Assembly: GCA_030602965.1 (NCBI GenBank)
Contig: JAUVYS010000082.1
Location: forward strand, 1 to 6,109
DNA length: 6,109 bases
Direction of reading: 5' to 3'
Source of the DNA: Candidatus Bathyarchaeota archaeon
Lineage (GTDB): Archaea > Thermoproteota > Bathyarchaeia > RBG-16-48-13 > JAGMEO01
In this document: piece after piece, positions 1 to 6,038 of the stretch
Layout: the number at the start of each line of letters is the position of its first letter
Position numbering within the stretch: the stretch's first letter is position 1
The notes under the pieces: generated by a model
Database searches by the model: none
What the model was told of the DNA's origin: nothing
What the model saw: only the letters and a program-made list of their open reading frames with translations
Position numbers and translations under genes: made by a program

Positions 1-2
1 TT

Positions 3-467
3 AGAAATTATGATGACGATGACTCTCGGCAATACAGTAAACTGACCCCTACAATATTTGGTTATATCACTAAAGACGAGTTAAAGATACTGTGCGCTAA
101 AGGTAAAAATGCTTTGAAGGAATTGCAAAAAGAAACAACAAGAATAATGCCTTCTCTAAAAAAACCAATATATGCTTTTCAAAGTAGATTTGAACGTGGT
201 GTTTTGCACCATTGCTATGGTGTTGAGTTAAAAATTAATGGAGAATTGAATGCGGAAACGTATGAAGGGAAAGGTGATGCTTGTGCTGAATTGAATATTC
301 CGAATTATGGTGACCCTTTTAACAATAGTGGCAAGGAATGTATGTTGGCATGGCTCAGAGGAGACTATAAGAGTGCAAGTAAACACAATAGGAGTTGTTT
401 GCTGAAAGAAAGAGACATTTTACTCAAAAGGGATTATCGAAAACCCGATAAGCTAAAATTGCGCTGA
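3..467 (+). CDS. Hypothetical protein, 5' end missing at the window edge
   Basis: The frame is open from the left edge to the TGA at 465-467 and gives at least 154 residues. The true start is therefore outside the window. A TTG at 114-116 could be taken as a start, but 37 sense codons precede it without a stop, and the upstream residues (for example LTPTIFGYITKDELKIL) look like ordinary protein, so I treat it as internal. The visible part is basic and soluble. It has no membrane segment and no catalytic motif that I recognise. Four cysteines are scattered through the protein without a zinc-finger spacing. A glycine- and asparagine-rich stretch (NIPNYGDPFNNSGKE) precedes a lysine- and arginine-rich C-terminus. 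I do not recognise the family and give no function. It lies outside the proposed transposon and ends 82 bases before the next gene on the same strand. Confidence 0.6.
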   Translation, partial: RNYDDDDSRQYSKLTPTIFGYITKDELKILCAKGKNALKELQKETTRIMPSLKKPIYAFQSRFERGVLHHCYGVELKINGELNAETYEGKGDACAELNIPNYGDPFNNSGKECMLAWLRGDYKSASKHNRSCLLKERDILLKRDYRKPDKLKLR

Positions 468-549
468 TCTCAAACAAAATATTCTAAATCAAATAACTTA
501 ACAGTATCCTTCGCAATACATCTTTGAGAAAAAGGACTTACGATATACT

Positions 550-912
550 ATGAAAGTTTTGAGAATCTATTACGCTCATGCAATATGCCTTTATGGTACA
601 GAGCCAGAAAAGAAAGAATTAGTGTTGATACGTGAGAAAATTAAGGATGCAGAGATAATCAATCCCGCTAACTATCCGAACCGTTCAATGGACTTCTATC
701 TGAGATTAGTTGATAAATGTCACATTGTTGTTTTCTCTCGTCTATTAGGAAAAGTCACTGCTGGGGTAGGGAAAGAAGTCAACCATGCTCTGAAGAAGGG
801 TAAGGATGTATACATGTTGAATGAAGTAAGCTTGATCCCAATAAAGTCTCCTGTGAAGTATATATCCCGCCAAAGTACAATAGAACTTTATCAAGAATGG
901 TTGCTACAGTAA
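550..912 (+). CDS. Nucleoside 2-deoxyribosyltransferase-like small Rossmann-type protein
   Basis: This is a 120-residue single-domain protein. It opens with a strand and IYYAH (residues 6-10), followed by an acidic helix, an NP turn (38-39), a strand LVDKCHIVVFSRL (53-65), and TAGVGKEVNHALKKGKDVYML (70-90). That order matches the nucleoside 2-deoxyribosyltransferase superfamily. In true enzymes the block equivalent to residues 70-80 holds the catalytic glutamate, here probably Glu76. Family members move deoxyribose between bases or hydrolyse N-glycosidic bonds, but many short archaeal relatives have no tested activity, so nucleotide salvage or nucleotide sensing is inference. No in-frame start precedes ATG 550. 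A purine run AAAAAGGA at 529-536 lies 13 bases upstream, which is far for a Shine-Dalgarno site. The stop at 910-912 is 22 bases before the left inverted repeat, so the element appears to have inserted just behind an intact gene. Confidence 0.75.
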   Translation: MKVLRIYYAHAICLYGTEPEKKELVLIREKIKDAEIINPANYPNRSMDFYLRLVDKCHIVVFSRLLGKVTAGVGKEVNHALKKGKDVYMLNEVSLIPIKSPVKYISRQSTIELYQEWLLQ

Positions 913-934
913 GAAATTGTCTAATGCTCTACAA

Positions 935-984
935 GGTTCTGTTAAGTCTTAGGGTGATGAGTTAACGTGTCAAAAATCGGTTGA
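935..984 (+). repeat. Left terminal inverted repeat
   Basis: This 50-bp sequence matches the reverse complement of 6039-6088 at 37 of 50 positions without any gap. The identity falls in two blocks: an outer tip, GGTTCTGT then AAGT after one mismatch (935-947), and an inner block TGTCAAAAATCGGTTGA (968-984) with a single difference. A conserved tip plus a conserved inner block is what is expected when the transposase cuts at one and binds the other. The repeat begins 22 bases after the stop codon of the preceding gene. Confidence 0.8.
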
Positions 985-1021
985 CGATTCAATCTCACCA
1001 CTGAGAAGGTTTACCTATATC

Positions 1022-1030
1022 TTAAAATAA
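1022..1030 (+). promoter_or_regulatory. Possible TATA box for the 45-residue protein
   Basis: TTAAAATAA lies about 27 bases before the Shine-Dalgarno region of the small gene at 1064, which would give a leader of about 10 bases. This is the best AT-rich match between the left repeat and the gene. The rest of 985-1063 shows nothing else that I can name. The assignment rests on spacing and composition only. Confidence 0.3.
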
Positions 1031-1063
1031 TTGTCTTCTCCCTTTATTCTTGAGGAAAAAAAC

Positions 1064-1201
1064 ATGACTAAAAGAAGTCAAGGACGCTCTCCTAATGACC
1101 AACGGTCCGATGCCAAGAATCCAACGAGCCAAGAACACAAAGACGCTATGGACAATCGGAGCGTCCAACTGAATCAACAAAATCAAGAAAAGCCTAAATA
1201 G
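1064..1201 (+). CDS. 45-residue hydrophilic protein with a duplicated D-x-R-S motif
   Basis: The ORF runs from ATG 1064 to TAG 1199-1201. A clear Shine-Dalgarno site, GAGGA at 1052-1056, lies 7 bases upstream, which is the main reason to believe it is translated. The protein is very polar, rich in Asn, Gln, Ser, Lys and Arg, with no Cys, Trp, Phe, Tyr or Ile. It contains two tandem copies of one pattern, D-x-R-S-x3-N-x3-Q-E: NDQRSDAKNPTSQE (residues 11-24) and MDNRSVQLNQQNQE (29-42). It resembles small archaeal and bacterial proteins of unknown function rich in NDxRSxxxNPNN-type repeats, and it is probably disordered. It sits between the left repeat and the transposase, so it belongs to the element. 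A role in transposition or in protecting the element is possible, but nothing here shows it. Confidence 0.6.
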   Translation: MTKRSQGRSPNDQRSDAKNPTSQEHKDAMDNRSVQLNQQNQEKPK

Positions 1202-1279
1202 ATACAGAAATAGATAGAACAATAACAAGATAAATTACAAAAAGTTACAGTGTTAGGAAATTAGGTATTTTCAACTCCC

Positions 1280-1286
1280 TTTTTTT
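1280..1286 (+). terminator. T-rich run, possible archaeal terminator
   Basis: Seven T residues on the + strand (CTCCC then T7) lie 79 bases after the stop of the 45-residue gene and just before the convergent transposase gene ends. Archaeal polymerases often stop at such runs without a hairpin. It would keep the small gene's transcript from running antisense into the transposase. The remainder of 1202-1306 is AT-rich with no further feature. Confidence 0.3.
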
Positions 1287-1306
1287 CTATTGCGAGTCTG
1301 CATGGG

Positions 1307-2449
1307 CTAATCGGTCTCATTTCTGCTTGCGTTTTGGATTAAAGTCTTCCACTTATTCTTTCCCTCAACCGTTATTCCACAAACTTCTGCAGGGGTTTTT
1401 CCTTTTAGCCCTTCATGTTCTCTAATGTAATTGTGGAAAATTTGGTAGCCCTTCAGAATTGGCGTGTCCTTTCTCTTTAGTCCTCTCATGACTTTTTCTC
1501 GGTCTCTAATTTCTCCGTTTAGTCTTTCCATTTTGTTATTGTTGTGGTCGCCTCGTATCTTGATGTGTCTTATGTGTTGGGTTCTTGGATTTCTTAGTGT
1601 CCAAAACTCTTTCTTGTAAGCGTCATTGTAAGCTGGAAGACCGTCAGTTATCAAAGTCTCAGGCTTCTTACCAGTAACCTTTTTCGCAAGTTGAAAGAGT
1701 TTTCTTGCGTCATGCTTATACTTAGACTCCGCAACTTCTTGAGCTATCCAATAGCGTGTTTCATCATCCATTATCGCAAAGACATACTTCATATCACCTT
1801 TAATCTTAACCCAAATCTCATCGGCTCTCCAAGTATCTGAGACTTGAGGTTTCAACTTCTCAATATATTTACCCATCAAGGCAACGTATTTTTTAATCCA
1901 CATATATACCGTTTTATGTGAAACATCTACTCCTAACAATCTAAGCGATTTCTGAGTATTCCTTAACGATTCACCGCTAAAGTATAGTTGTATGGCTGAT
2001 GTAATGGCTTGAGGATTATGCTTCATCCTCTCAAAACCTATGTTTACGCTGAAAGTCTTTCCACAATCACCACAGAGAAACCGTTGAATGTCTCCACTCT
2101 TGTTGTGTCTAACTCCGAATTTCTTGATGTTTGGTGAATGACAGAATATGCATTCTGAAATTGCTATTTGCTGGATTATTGTGTCTCTCTTTATCTGCTC
2201 CTTTAGTCTAAGGCTAAGTTCAACAGCCCAAGCATGCTTACACTTAACCCCTCTGAACCTATGATCTGGACATTCACATATCCACTCATCTTCTGTTCGA
2301 GAAATTAAATAAGTGCCATTTCCACTCTGAGAAAGAACTTCGTAATCATAATCGCTAACTCTCTCAATTTGACTATCTTGCCTATTGACTATCGCCAAAC
2401 CTCTCATTTCCCGAGCTTTTATCTGAGATTGCTTCAGTTTAAAGGTCAT
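1307..2449 (-). CDS. DDE transposase, IS6-like, with SWIM and zinc-ribbon N-terminus
   Basis: This 380-residue protein shows four parts. A SWIM zinc finger, CEC then CKH (C58, C60, C70, H72), comes first. A C2C2 zinc ribbon (C100, C103, C126, C129) follows. A helix-turn-helix lies at about 157-190. The RNase H-like catalytic core has D210 (WRADEIW), D269 (ITDGLPAY) and E308 (NNKMERLNGEIRDREK), with R315 seven residues after the Glu. That DDE pattern fits the IS6/IS240 group. IS6 transposases are usually about 230 residues, so the extra length is the double zinc-binding N-terminus; I infer that this part binds DNA ends or partners. The catalytic triad and all zinc ligands are present, so the enzyme looks intact. 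ATG 2449 has GAGGA at 2456-2460 with 6-base spacing. The gene is divergent from the ribbon-helix-helix gene and shares its control region. A family name other than IS6 is possible. Confidence 0.85.
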   Translation of the reverse strand: MTFKLKQSQIKAREMRGLAIVNRQDSQIERVSDYDYEVLSQSGNGTYLISRTEDEWICECPDHRFRGVKCKHAWAVELSLRLKEQIKRDTIIQQIAISECIFCHSPNIKKFGVRHNKSGDIQRFLCGDCGKTFSVNIGFERMKHNPQAITSAIQLYFSGESLRNTQKSLRLLGVDVSHKTVYMWIKKYVALMGKYIEKLKPQVSDTWRADEIWVKIKGDMKYVFAIMDDETRYWIAQEVAESKYKHDARKLFQLAKKVTGKKPETLITDGLPAYNDAYKKEFWTLRNPRTQHIRHIKIRGDHNNNKMERLNGEIRDREKVMRGLKRKDTPILKGYQIFHNYIREHEGLKGKTPAEVCGITVEGKNKWKTLIQNASRNETD

Positions 2450-2500
2450 TTCTGTTCCTCTTGTAGCATTTACTACAAATAGTATTATGTAGTATTGTAG

Positions 2501-2507
2501 TATTTAA
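2501..2507 (-). promoter_or_regulatory. TATA box of the transposase gene
   Basis: Read on the - strand this is TTAAATA, centred about 55 bases before ATG 2449. With usual archaeal spacing, transcription would start near 2477 and leave a leader of about 28 bases that includes the Shine-Dalgarno site. It overlaps the TGTAGTA box at 2496-2502. Confidence 0.45.
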
Positions 2508-2530
2508 GGTTTACTACAAGTAGCAAAAAC

Positions 2531-2537
2531 TTTAATA
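2531..2537 (+). promoter_or_regulatory. TATA box of the ribbon-helix-helix gene
   Basis: TTTAATA is preceded by an A-rich stretch that could serve as a BRE. It lies 37 bases before ATG 2571, giving a predicted start near 2560 and a leader of about 10 bases. The TACTACA box at 2536-2542 overlaps its downstream edge. Confidence 0.45.
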
Positions 2538-2570
2538 CTACATTGTCCATCTGTTACTTAATGGGGCAAA

Positions 2571-2717
2571 ATGTCGAAACAAATAGTTACAAGTATCCGA
2601 GTAGATGAAGAGCTTTGGAAACAAGCCAAAATCTATTCAATAAAGAAAGGGTTGACTCTTGCGGAGTTATTAAACCGACTAATCAGAAACGAGTTGGAAA
2701 AGAATAAGCAAAAATAA
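2571..2717 (+). CDS. Ribbon-helix-helix (CopG/MetJ-type) transcriptional regulator
   Basis: This 48-residue protein is the minimal ribbon-helix-helix size. Residues 4-11 (QIVTSIRV) form the DNA-contacting beta strand, with alternating polar side chains. Residues 12-26 form the first helix, starting at DEELW. KKGLT (26-30) is the turn with its usual glycine, and 30-46 is the second helix ending in a lysine-rich tail. Such proteins act as dimers and bind tandem or inverted short boxes. The operator-like array directly upstream, shared with the divergent transposase gene, suggests autoregulation and control of the transposase. ATG 2571 has only GGGG at 2563-2566 upstream, so initiation may use a short leader. 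An ATG at 2561 is in another frame. The stop is 4 bases from the stop of the convergent specificity gene. An antitoxin role is less likely, since no toxin gene follows it. Confidence 0.8.
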   Translation: MSKQIVTSIRVDEELWKQAKIYSIKKGLTLAELLNRLIRNELEKNKQK

Positions 2718-2721
2718 CACT

Positions 2722-4197
2722 TTACGCAAAAGAAGGATGTTCAATCTCATACTCAAGTTTCGTCGTTTCCGAGGCGAATCTTTCAGCCATCTCAATAGAA
2801 TTTCCTTCAAGGTCTGTCACATTTGCCCTCTCTCTTTTGATAAAACTTGATATATCCTCAGGTCTCCTTTTTCCATAGACAACCTCTTCATACATTCGAT
2901 GCAACTGGATCAGCATTCTTAACGTCTCAGACAAAACCTCTTCTGAAATCTTGGTCGCTTCTGAGAATGCTCTCATCATATGGTCTGAAAGGATTGGTAA
3001 TCGGACAATCGCAAGTTTGGTTTTTCTCAAACGTTGTCTCCCAGTGCTACCACTCATCATAAACTTAAACATACGTTGGAAGAGGTTGCTATTGAAGACT
3101 ACAGAAAGATAATATGGTGAAATTTCAGATGATGGTTTCAGCTTTAATATGAATAGCTGATCATAAATTGGTACTCTTACTTCTCCATCCGAATGACTCA
3201 AAGTCAATCCTATAGCTTCAAGATAGTCAATCTCTGAGAGTATCACAGTTGCTTTAGCTATCGTGTCTCCACTTGAATGAAGCCTATTAAGAATTACATC
3301 ATTAGGTTTTGCAAAATTATTTTTCCATAAACGTTCCACACTCTTTATGTTCTGAGGAACTATTCCTTCAAAACGATAATCACTTAAGGTTATAGCTGTG
3401 TGCTTTTCTCCAACATTCAAAGAGGAAGGATAGATTATGTCCACCTCTTTTCCCAATATAATATGTTTCGGAAACATGATTTCGATAGCTTTCATGAAGT
3501 AATATCCAGGGTCTAACGTCTGCTCAGATAACGTTCTCGTTTCCATAAAAAAAGAATAATTGGTAGGCATCTTCGAACTTATTGCCATATCAAAGCTTTC
3601 CAATAAACCTTTCAAGACAGCCTTAGCCCTACTCCTCAGTTGAAAAGCTTCTTTGACAAAATCGCCTATTTCCTTTTCCATGTCGCCAAGACGAGGAATA
3701 CGTAACTTCTTAAGGTCGCTATTCCAAACACCAGGTCTTGCGGTTTCTCTAAACGGAAGTTGAAGGAGCATAGGGACACTTCTTAATGATAATAGAAGGT
3801 AATAACCATCAACATCTGATGGTCTAATACGCATGAAATGATTATCTGCTACTCCATCAAAGGAAACCAACCCAATTCTACCAATACGCCCAGCATACTT
3901 ATGAAACAGTATATCGCCTTTTTCAAATTTGAGACATAACACATTTTCCATTTTTCCAGATGGTTCATAAACTTCTCCTGTCGCTCTATCCACATGTTTC
4001 GACTTGACTCTACTTACTAATACTCCTTCAATAGGACCTCCTCCAACATCAGCCAAAGAATCAAGTGAATCGTGATTCACCTTTATGTTAGCTGAAAGGT
4101 CAATGTAGTCTCTTGGGTTGAAAGTTTCATCAATAAGCTCAGACAACTCAACCAGTTTAGCTGAATATGGGTTTTCTTCCACCTTAACGAATGCCAT
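2722..4197 (-). CDS. hsdS: Restriction-modification specificity subunit (HsdS-like)
   Basis: This is a 491-residue protein with the two-fold layout of type I specificity subunits. A first target-recognition domain spans about 1-168, followed by a long conserved helix (about 161-203, from LKKLRIPRLGDMEKEI). A second recognition domain spans about 218-400, with the characteristic stretch KPNDVILNRL near 297-306 and STGRQRLRKTKLAIVRLPIL near 384-403, followed by a second helix (about 404-441). Each domain reads half of a split DNA site, and the helices set the spacing and hold the methyltransferase subunits. Both halves are full length, so a bipartite target is expected. ATG 4197 overlaps the end of the methyltransferase gene by 14 bases. 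GAGGA at 4203-4207 lies 5 bases upstream, inside that gene, which shows a translationally coupled operon. The C-terminal 50 residues after the second helix are acidic and I cannot assign them. Confidence 0.85.
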   Translation of the reverse strand: MAFVKVEENPYSAKLVELSELIDETFNPRDYIDLSANIKVNHDSLDSLADVGGGPIEGVLVSRVKSKHVDRATGEVYEPSGKMENVLCLKFEKGDILFHKYAGRIGRIGLVSFDGVADNHFMRIRPSDVDGYYLLLSLRSVPMLLQLPFRETARPGVWNSDLKKLRIPRLGDMEKEIGDFVKEAFQLRSRAKAVLKGLLESFDMAISSKMPTNYSFFMETRTLSEQTLDPGYYFMKAIEIMFPKHIILGKEVDIIYPSSLNVGEKHTAITLSDYRFEGIVPQNIKSVERLWKNNFAKPNDVILNRLHSSGDTIAKATVILSEIDYLEAIGLTLSHSDGEVRVPIYDQLFILKLKPSSEISPYYLSVVFNSNLFQRMFKFMMSGSTGRQRLRKTKLAIVRLPILSDHMMRAFSEATKISEEVLSETLRMLIQLHRMYEEVVYGKRRPEDISSFIKRERANVTDLEGNSIEMAERFASETTKLEYEIEHPSFA

Positions 4198-5977
4198 GAA
4201 TTTCCTCTTCCTCGCTCTTCAAATCCAGAAGTCTTTGACTCACTTCTAACTCTTCAAGTTGGTTCTCCGATATTGGCTTATATTCTCCTATCCCTGTTTC
4301 GAAACCTACAAACTGGATAGTAGATAAAAGAGCTCGTCCTGTCTTCTCTTTTTCGCTTCTGGGTTTTCTCAAGTACAATATGGAAGTTCTTGCATTTGAA
4401 CCGCCAAAAGGCTTGAAGACTCCTACGGGTAAGACTATCGTTGCACGGACAATCATATTGTCCAAAATCCAACGTCTTAGCTTCTTAAATCGCGTTCCAT
4501 CAACAAACCTATGTGGTACAACTATGGCAAGTCTTCCTCCAGGTTTCAAAAGTTCATAGCAACGCTCAAGAAATAGAACATCAGCACCATTATACCCATA
4601 CTCCTTGAATAAAACGTAATCTCCAATTATATGCTCCAAATGTTCTAACGGCAAGTCAAATGGCGGATTAGTGAAAACTACATCAAACTTTCCTTCAACA
4701 CTACGAAGAGGATTCGCATTTTTGTTCAACGAATCTTGACGATAAATGTTTCTATAGCCATCACCATGAATTATGAGGTTGATTTTGCAGAACTGAACTA
4801 ACGTCTCTGCTCCATCTATACCCCACAAATCTTCTTCAAGAAGTTTAATTTGCCTTTCTTTTTTTTCTTCCTCTGACACTTTCATGCCTAAAATTCTCTT
4901 TCTTACTTCAAGAAAGGAATGGATGAGGAAACCTCCGCTACCACAAGCGGGGTCAATTATCTTTTCCCCTGGTCTTGGGTCAACCAAATGAACCATGAAT
5001 CTAATAATCTCTCTTGGGGTGAAGTATTGCCCAAATTCACCTCTAAATAGTGTCTTGAGAAAAGTCTCATAAACAGCTCCTTTAATGTCCTCTCCTCCAC
5101 CGTAGAACTGGTAGTCTTGAAGTAACTTTACGATTCTCTTTGTTGTTCCATAGCTTAGGGTTATTTTGCTTTCATCTGGGAAAATCCCTACGGGTTTGTT
5201 CCCTCTATACTCGTTATTGGCTTCGGAAAAGATTTCGTTGATAACGTCTGTTGCGTTCTTTTGAGGATAGGCTCTAACTTGTTCATTTATGAAGGATGAA
5301 GAAAATCTGTAGGGTCTTGACTTCTTCACTGAATGCTCTTCTTCATAGATTTTTGCCAGAATGATTTTGCTAATTTCTGCTAAAGCTTCATGTCCATATT
5401 TACCTTCTGCTTCGATTCTGGTCTTGCATTCCTTGAACAGGGCTTGAAGTTCATGTCTGTCTCTAACAAGTCGTCTGGTTTCCTTGAGACGTTCAGCCTC
5501 CTGTTTCTTAGAGGTGGCCACTAAAGGGATACCACTTCTAACCATCCTTTGAGCACGATATATATCGGGGATTGCTTCGCTGTCTCCGAGGTATGAACCA
5601 CCTAAAGTATCGTAGGTTTCCCATTTTAAGCCTGTAGATACAACCGAAGAGGGAAATTTCTTGGGGAACTCATATAGCCTCCCATTGGATATGGCTTCAT
5701 TTGCGTCTCCTTGTTCAATTGTCTTATTGATGGGTTTGGATTCAATCATCAAAAAGGGCTCAGAGTTCACATAGATAGCAATATCTGGAGTAATCCTTTC
5801 AAATCTCGAACCAACAGGAACATTTCTGGTTACTCTAAACTTGAACAGTGCTCCATTTTCTCCTTTATATTCTAATATTTTCTGGAGAAAGGGCACAGTG
5901 ATTTTGTGTTCTACATCAGTTTCAGAATTTCGTTCAACATCACCTATTGATACTCCAAGCTCCTTAAGAATATCCAT
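4184..5977 (-). CDS. Nuclease-methyltransferase fusion: HSDR_N-like domain plus N6-adenine methylase
   Basis: I chose ATG 5977, which gives 597 residues; a GTG at 6010 would add 11. Residues about 1-150 resemble the N-terminal nuclease domain of HsdR, with an intact PD-(D/E)xK signature: PD at 64-65 and E79-S-K81 in FLMIESKP. A linker rich in charged helices follows. From about 290 to 560 comes the N6-adenine methylase core, with GQYFTPREI (316-324), AdoMet motif DPACGSGGF (342-350) and catalytic NPPF (437-440). The protein should methylate adenine and cut DNA in one chain, guided by the HsdS-like partner encoded next, whose start it overlaps. Fusion of the two activities with a separate specificity subunit is the BcgI arrangement (type IIB/IIG). 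No ATP-dependent motor is present here. AGG before ATG 5977 is a weak ribosome site. An orphan or regulatory role cannot be excluded, but all key residues are present. Confidence 0.85.
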   Translation of the reverse strand: MDILKELGVSIGDVERNSETDVEHKITVPFLQKILEYKGENGALFKFRVTRNVPVGSRFERITPDIAIYVNSEPFLMIESKPINKTIEQGDANEAISNGRLYEFPKKFPSSVVSTGLKWETYDTLGGSYLGDSEAIPDIYRAQRMVRSGIPLVATSKKQEAERLKETRRLVRDRHELQALFKECKTRIEAEGKYGHEALAEISKIILAKIYEEEHSVKKSRPYRFSSSFINEQVRAYPQKNATDVINEIFSEANNEYRGNKPVGIFPDESKITLSYGTTKRIVKLLQDYQFYGGGEDIKGAVYETFLKTLFRGEFGQYFTPREIIRFMVHLVDPRPGEKIIDPACGSGGFLIHSFLEVRKRILGMKVSEEEKKERQIKLLEEDLWGIDGAETLVQFCKINLIIHGDGYRNIYRQDSLNKNANPLRSVEGKFDVVFTNPPFDLPLEHLEHIIGDYVLFKEYGYNGADVLFLERCYELLKPGGRLAIVVPHRFVDGTRFKKLRRWILDNMIVRATIVLPVGVFKPFGGSNARTSILYLRKPRSEKEKTGRALLSTIQFVGFETGIGEYKPISENQLEELEVSQRLLDLKSEEEEIHGIR

Positions 5978-5996
5978 GTCGCCTAACCAGAACCAG

Positions 5997-6002
5997 ATAT
6001 AA
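5997..6002 (-). promoter_or_regulatory. Possible TATA box of the restriction-modification operon
   Basis: On the - strand this reads TTATAT, inside GTGTTATATCT. Its centre is about 22 bases before ATG 5977, which would place transcription at or very close to that ATG and suits a leaderless or near-leaderless message. It would rule out the GTG at 6010 as the start. The spacing is slightly short for an archaeal promoter, so this is tentative. Confidence 0.3.
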
Positions 6003-6038
6003 CACTCCACCTATTTCAACTTTCTCCCCAGAAGCCTA

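Larger units (their letters stand above)
2462..2542. promoter_or_regulatory. Operator array of TACTACA/TGTAGTA repeats between divergent genes
   Basis: Five exact 7-mers occur in mixed orientation: TACTACA at 2471-2477, 2512-2518 and 2536-2542, and TGTAGTA at 2488-2494 and 2496-2502. TGTAGCA at 2462-2468 differs at one base. The starts at 2488, 2496, 2512 and 2536 are separated by exact multiples of 8 bases. The extended 8-mers at 2495-2502 and 2512-2519 form a perfect inverted repeat around a 9-base loop. A 14-base direct repeat, TTTACTACAARTAG, occurs at 2469 and 2510. Ribbon-helix-helix repressors such as MetJ bind tandem 8-bp boxes, and a gene for such a protein follows at 2571. The boxes overlap both predicted TATA elements, so mutual repression of the two genes is the likely effect. 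Confidence 0.65.

Noticed and set aside
114..116. TTG as the start of the first gene
   Set aside because: The frame stays open for 37 codons upstream to the window edge, so this TTG is more likely an internal leucine.
1022..1228. 68-residue open frame on the - strand
   Set aside because: Its leucine- and phenylalanine-rich product is the shadow of the polar small gene on the + strand, which has a good ribosome site; this frame has none.
2462..2542. CRISPR-like array
   Set aside because: The units are only 7-8 bases, in mixed orientation and with no spacers of constant length; a protein-binding array explains them better.
1242..2559. Nested insertion sequence containing only the transposase, with ends AAGTTACAG (1242-1250) and its near inverse CTGTTACTT (2551-2559)
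   Set aside because: Eight of nine bases match at the tips, but the similarity does not continue inward and no flanking duplication is seen. The 50-bp outer pair is far stronger.
2847..3062. 71-residue open frame on the + strand
   Set aside because: It lies fully inside the specificity gene on the opposite strand, has no ribosome site, and its product resembles no family.
4278..4472. 64-residue open frame on the - strand
   Set aside because: It is an out-of-frame reading within the methyltransferase gene.
5988..5994. CAGAACC near the start of the methyltransferase gene as an extra copy of the repeat tip
   Set aside because: It matches only seven bases, lacks the final T of GGTTCTGT on the inner side, and has no inner TGTCAAAAAT block.
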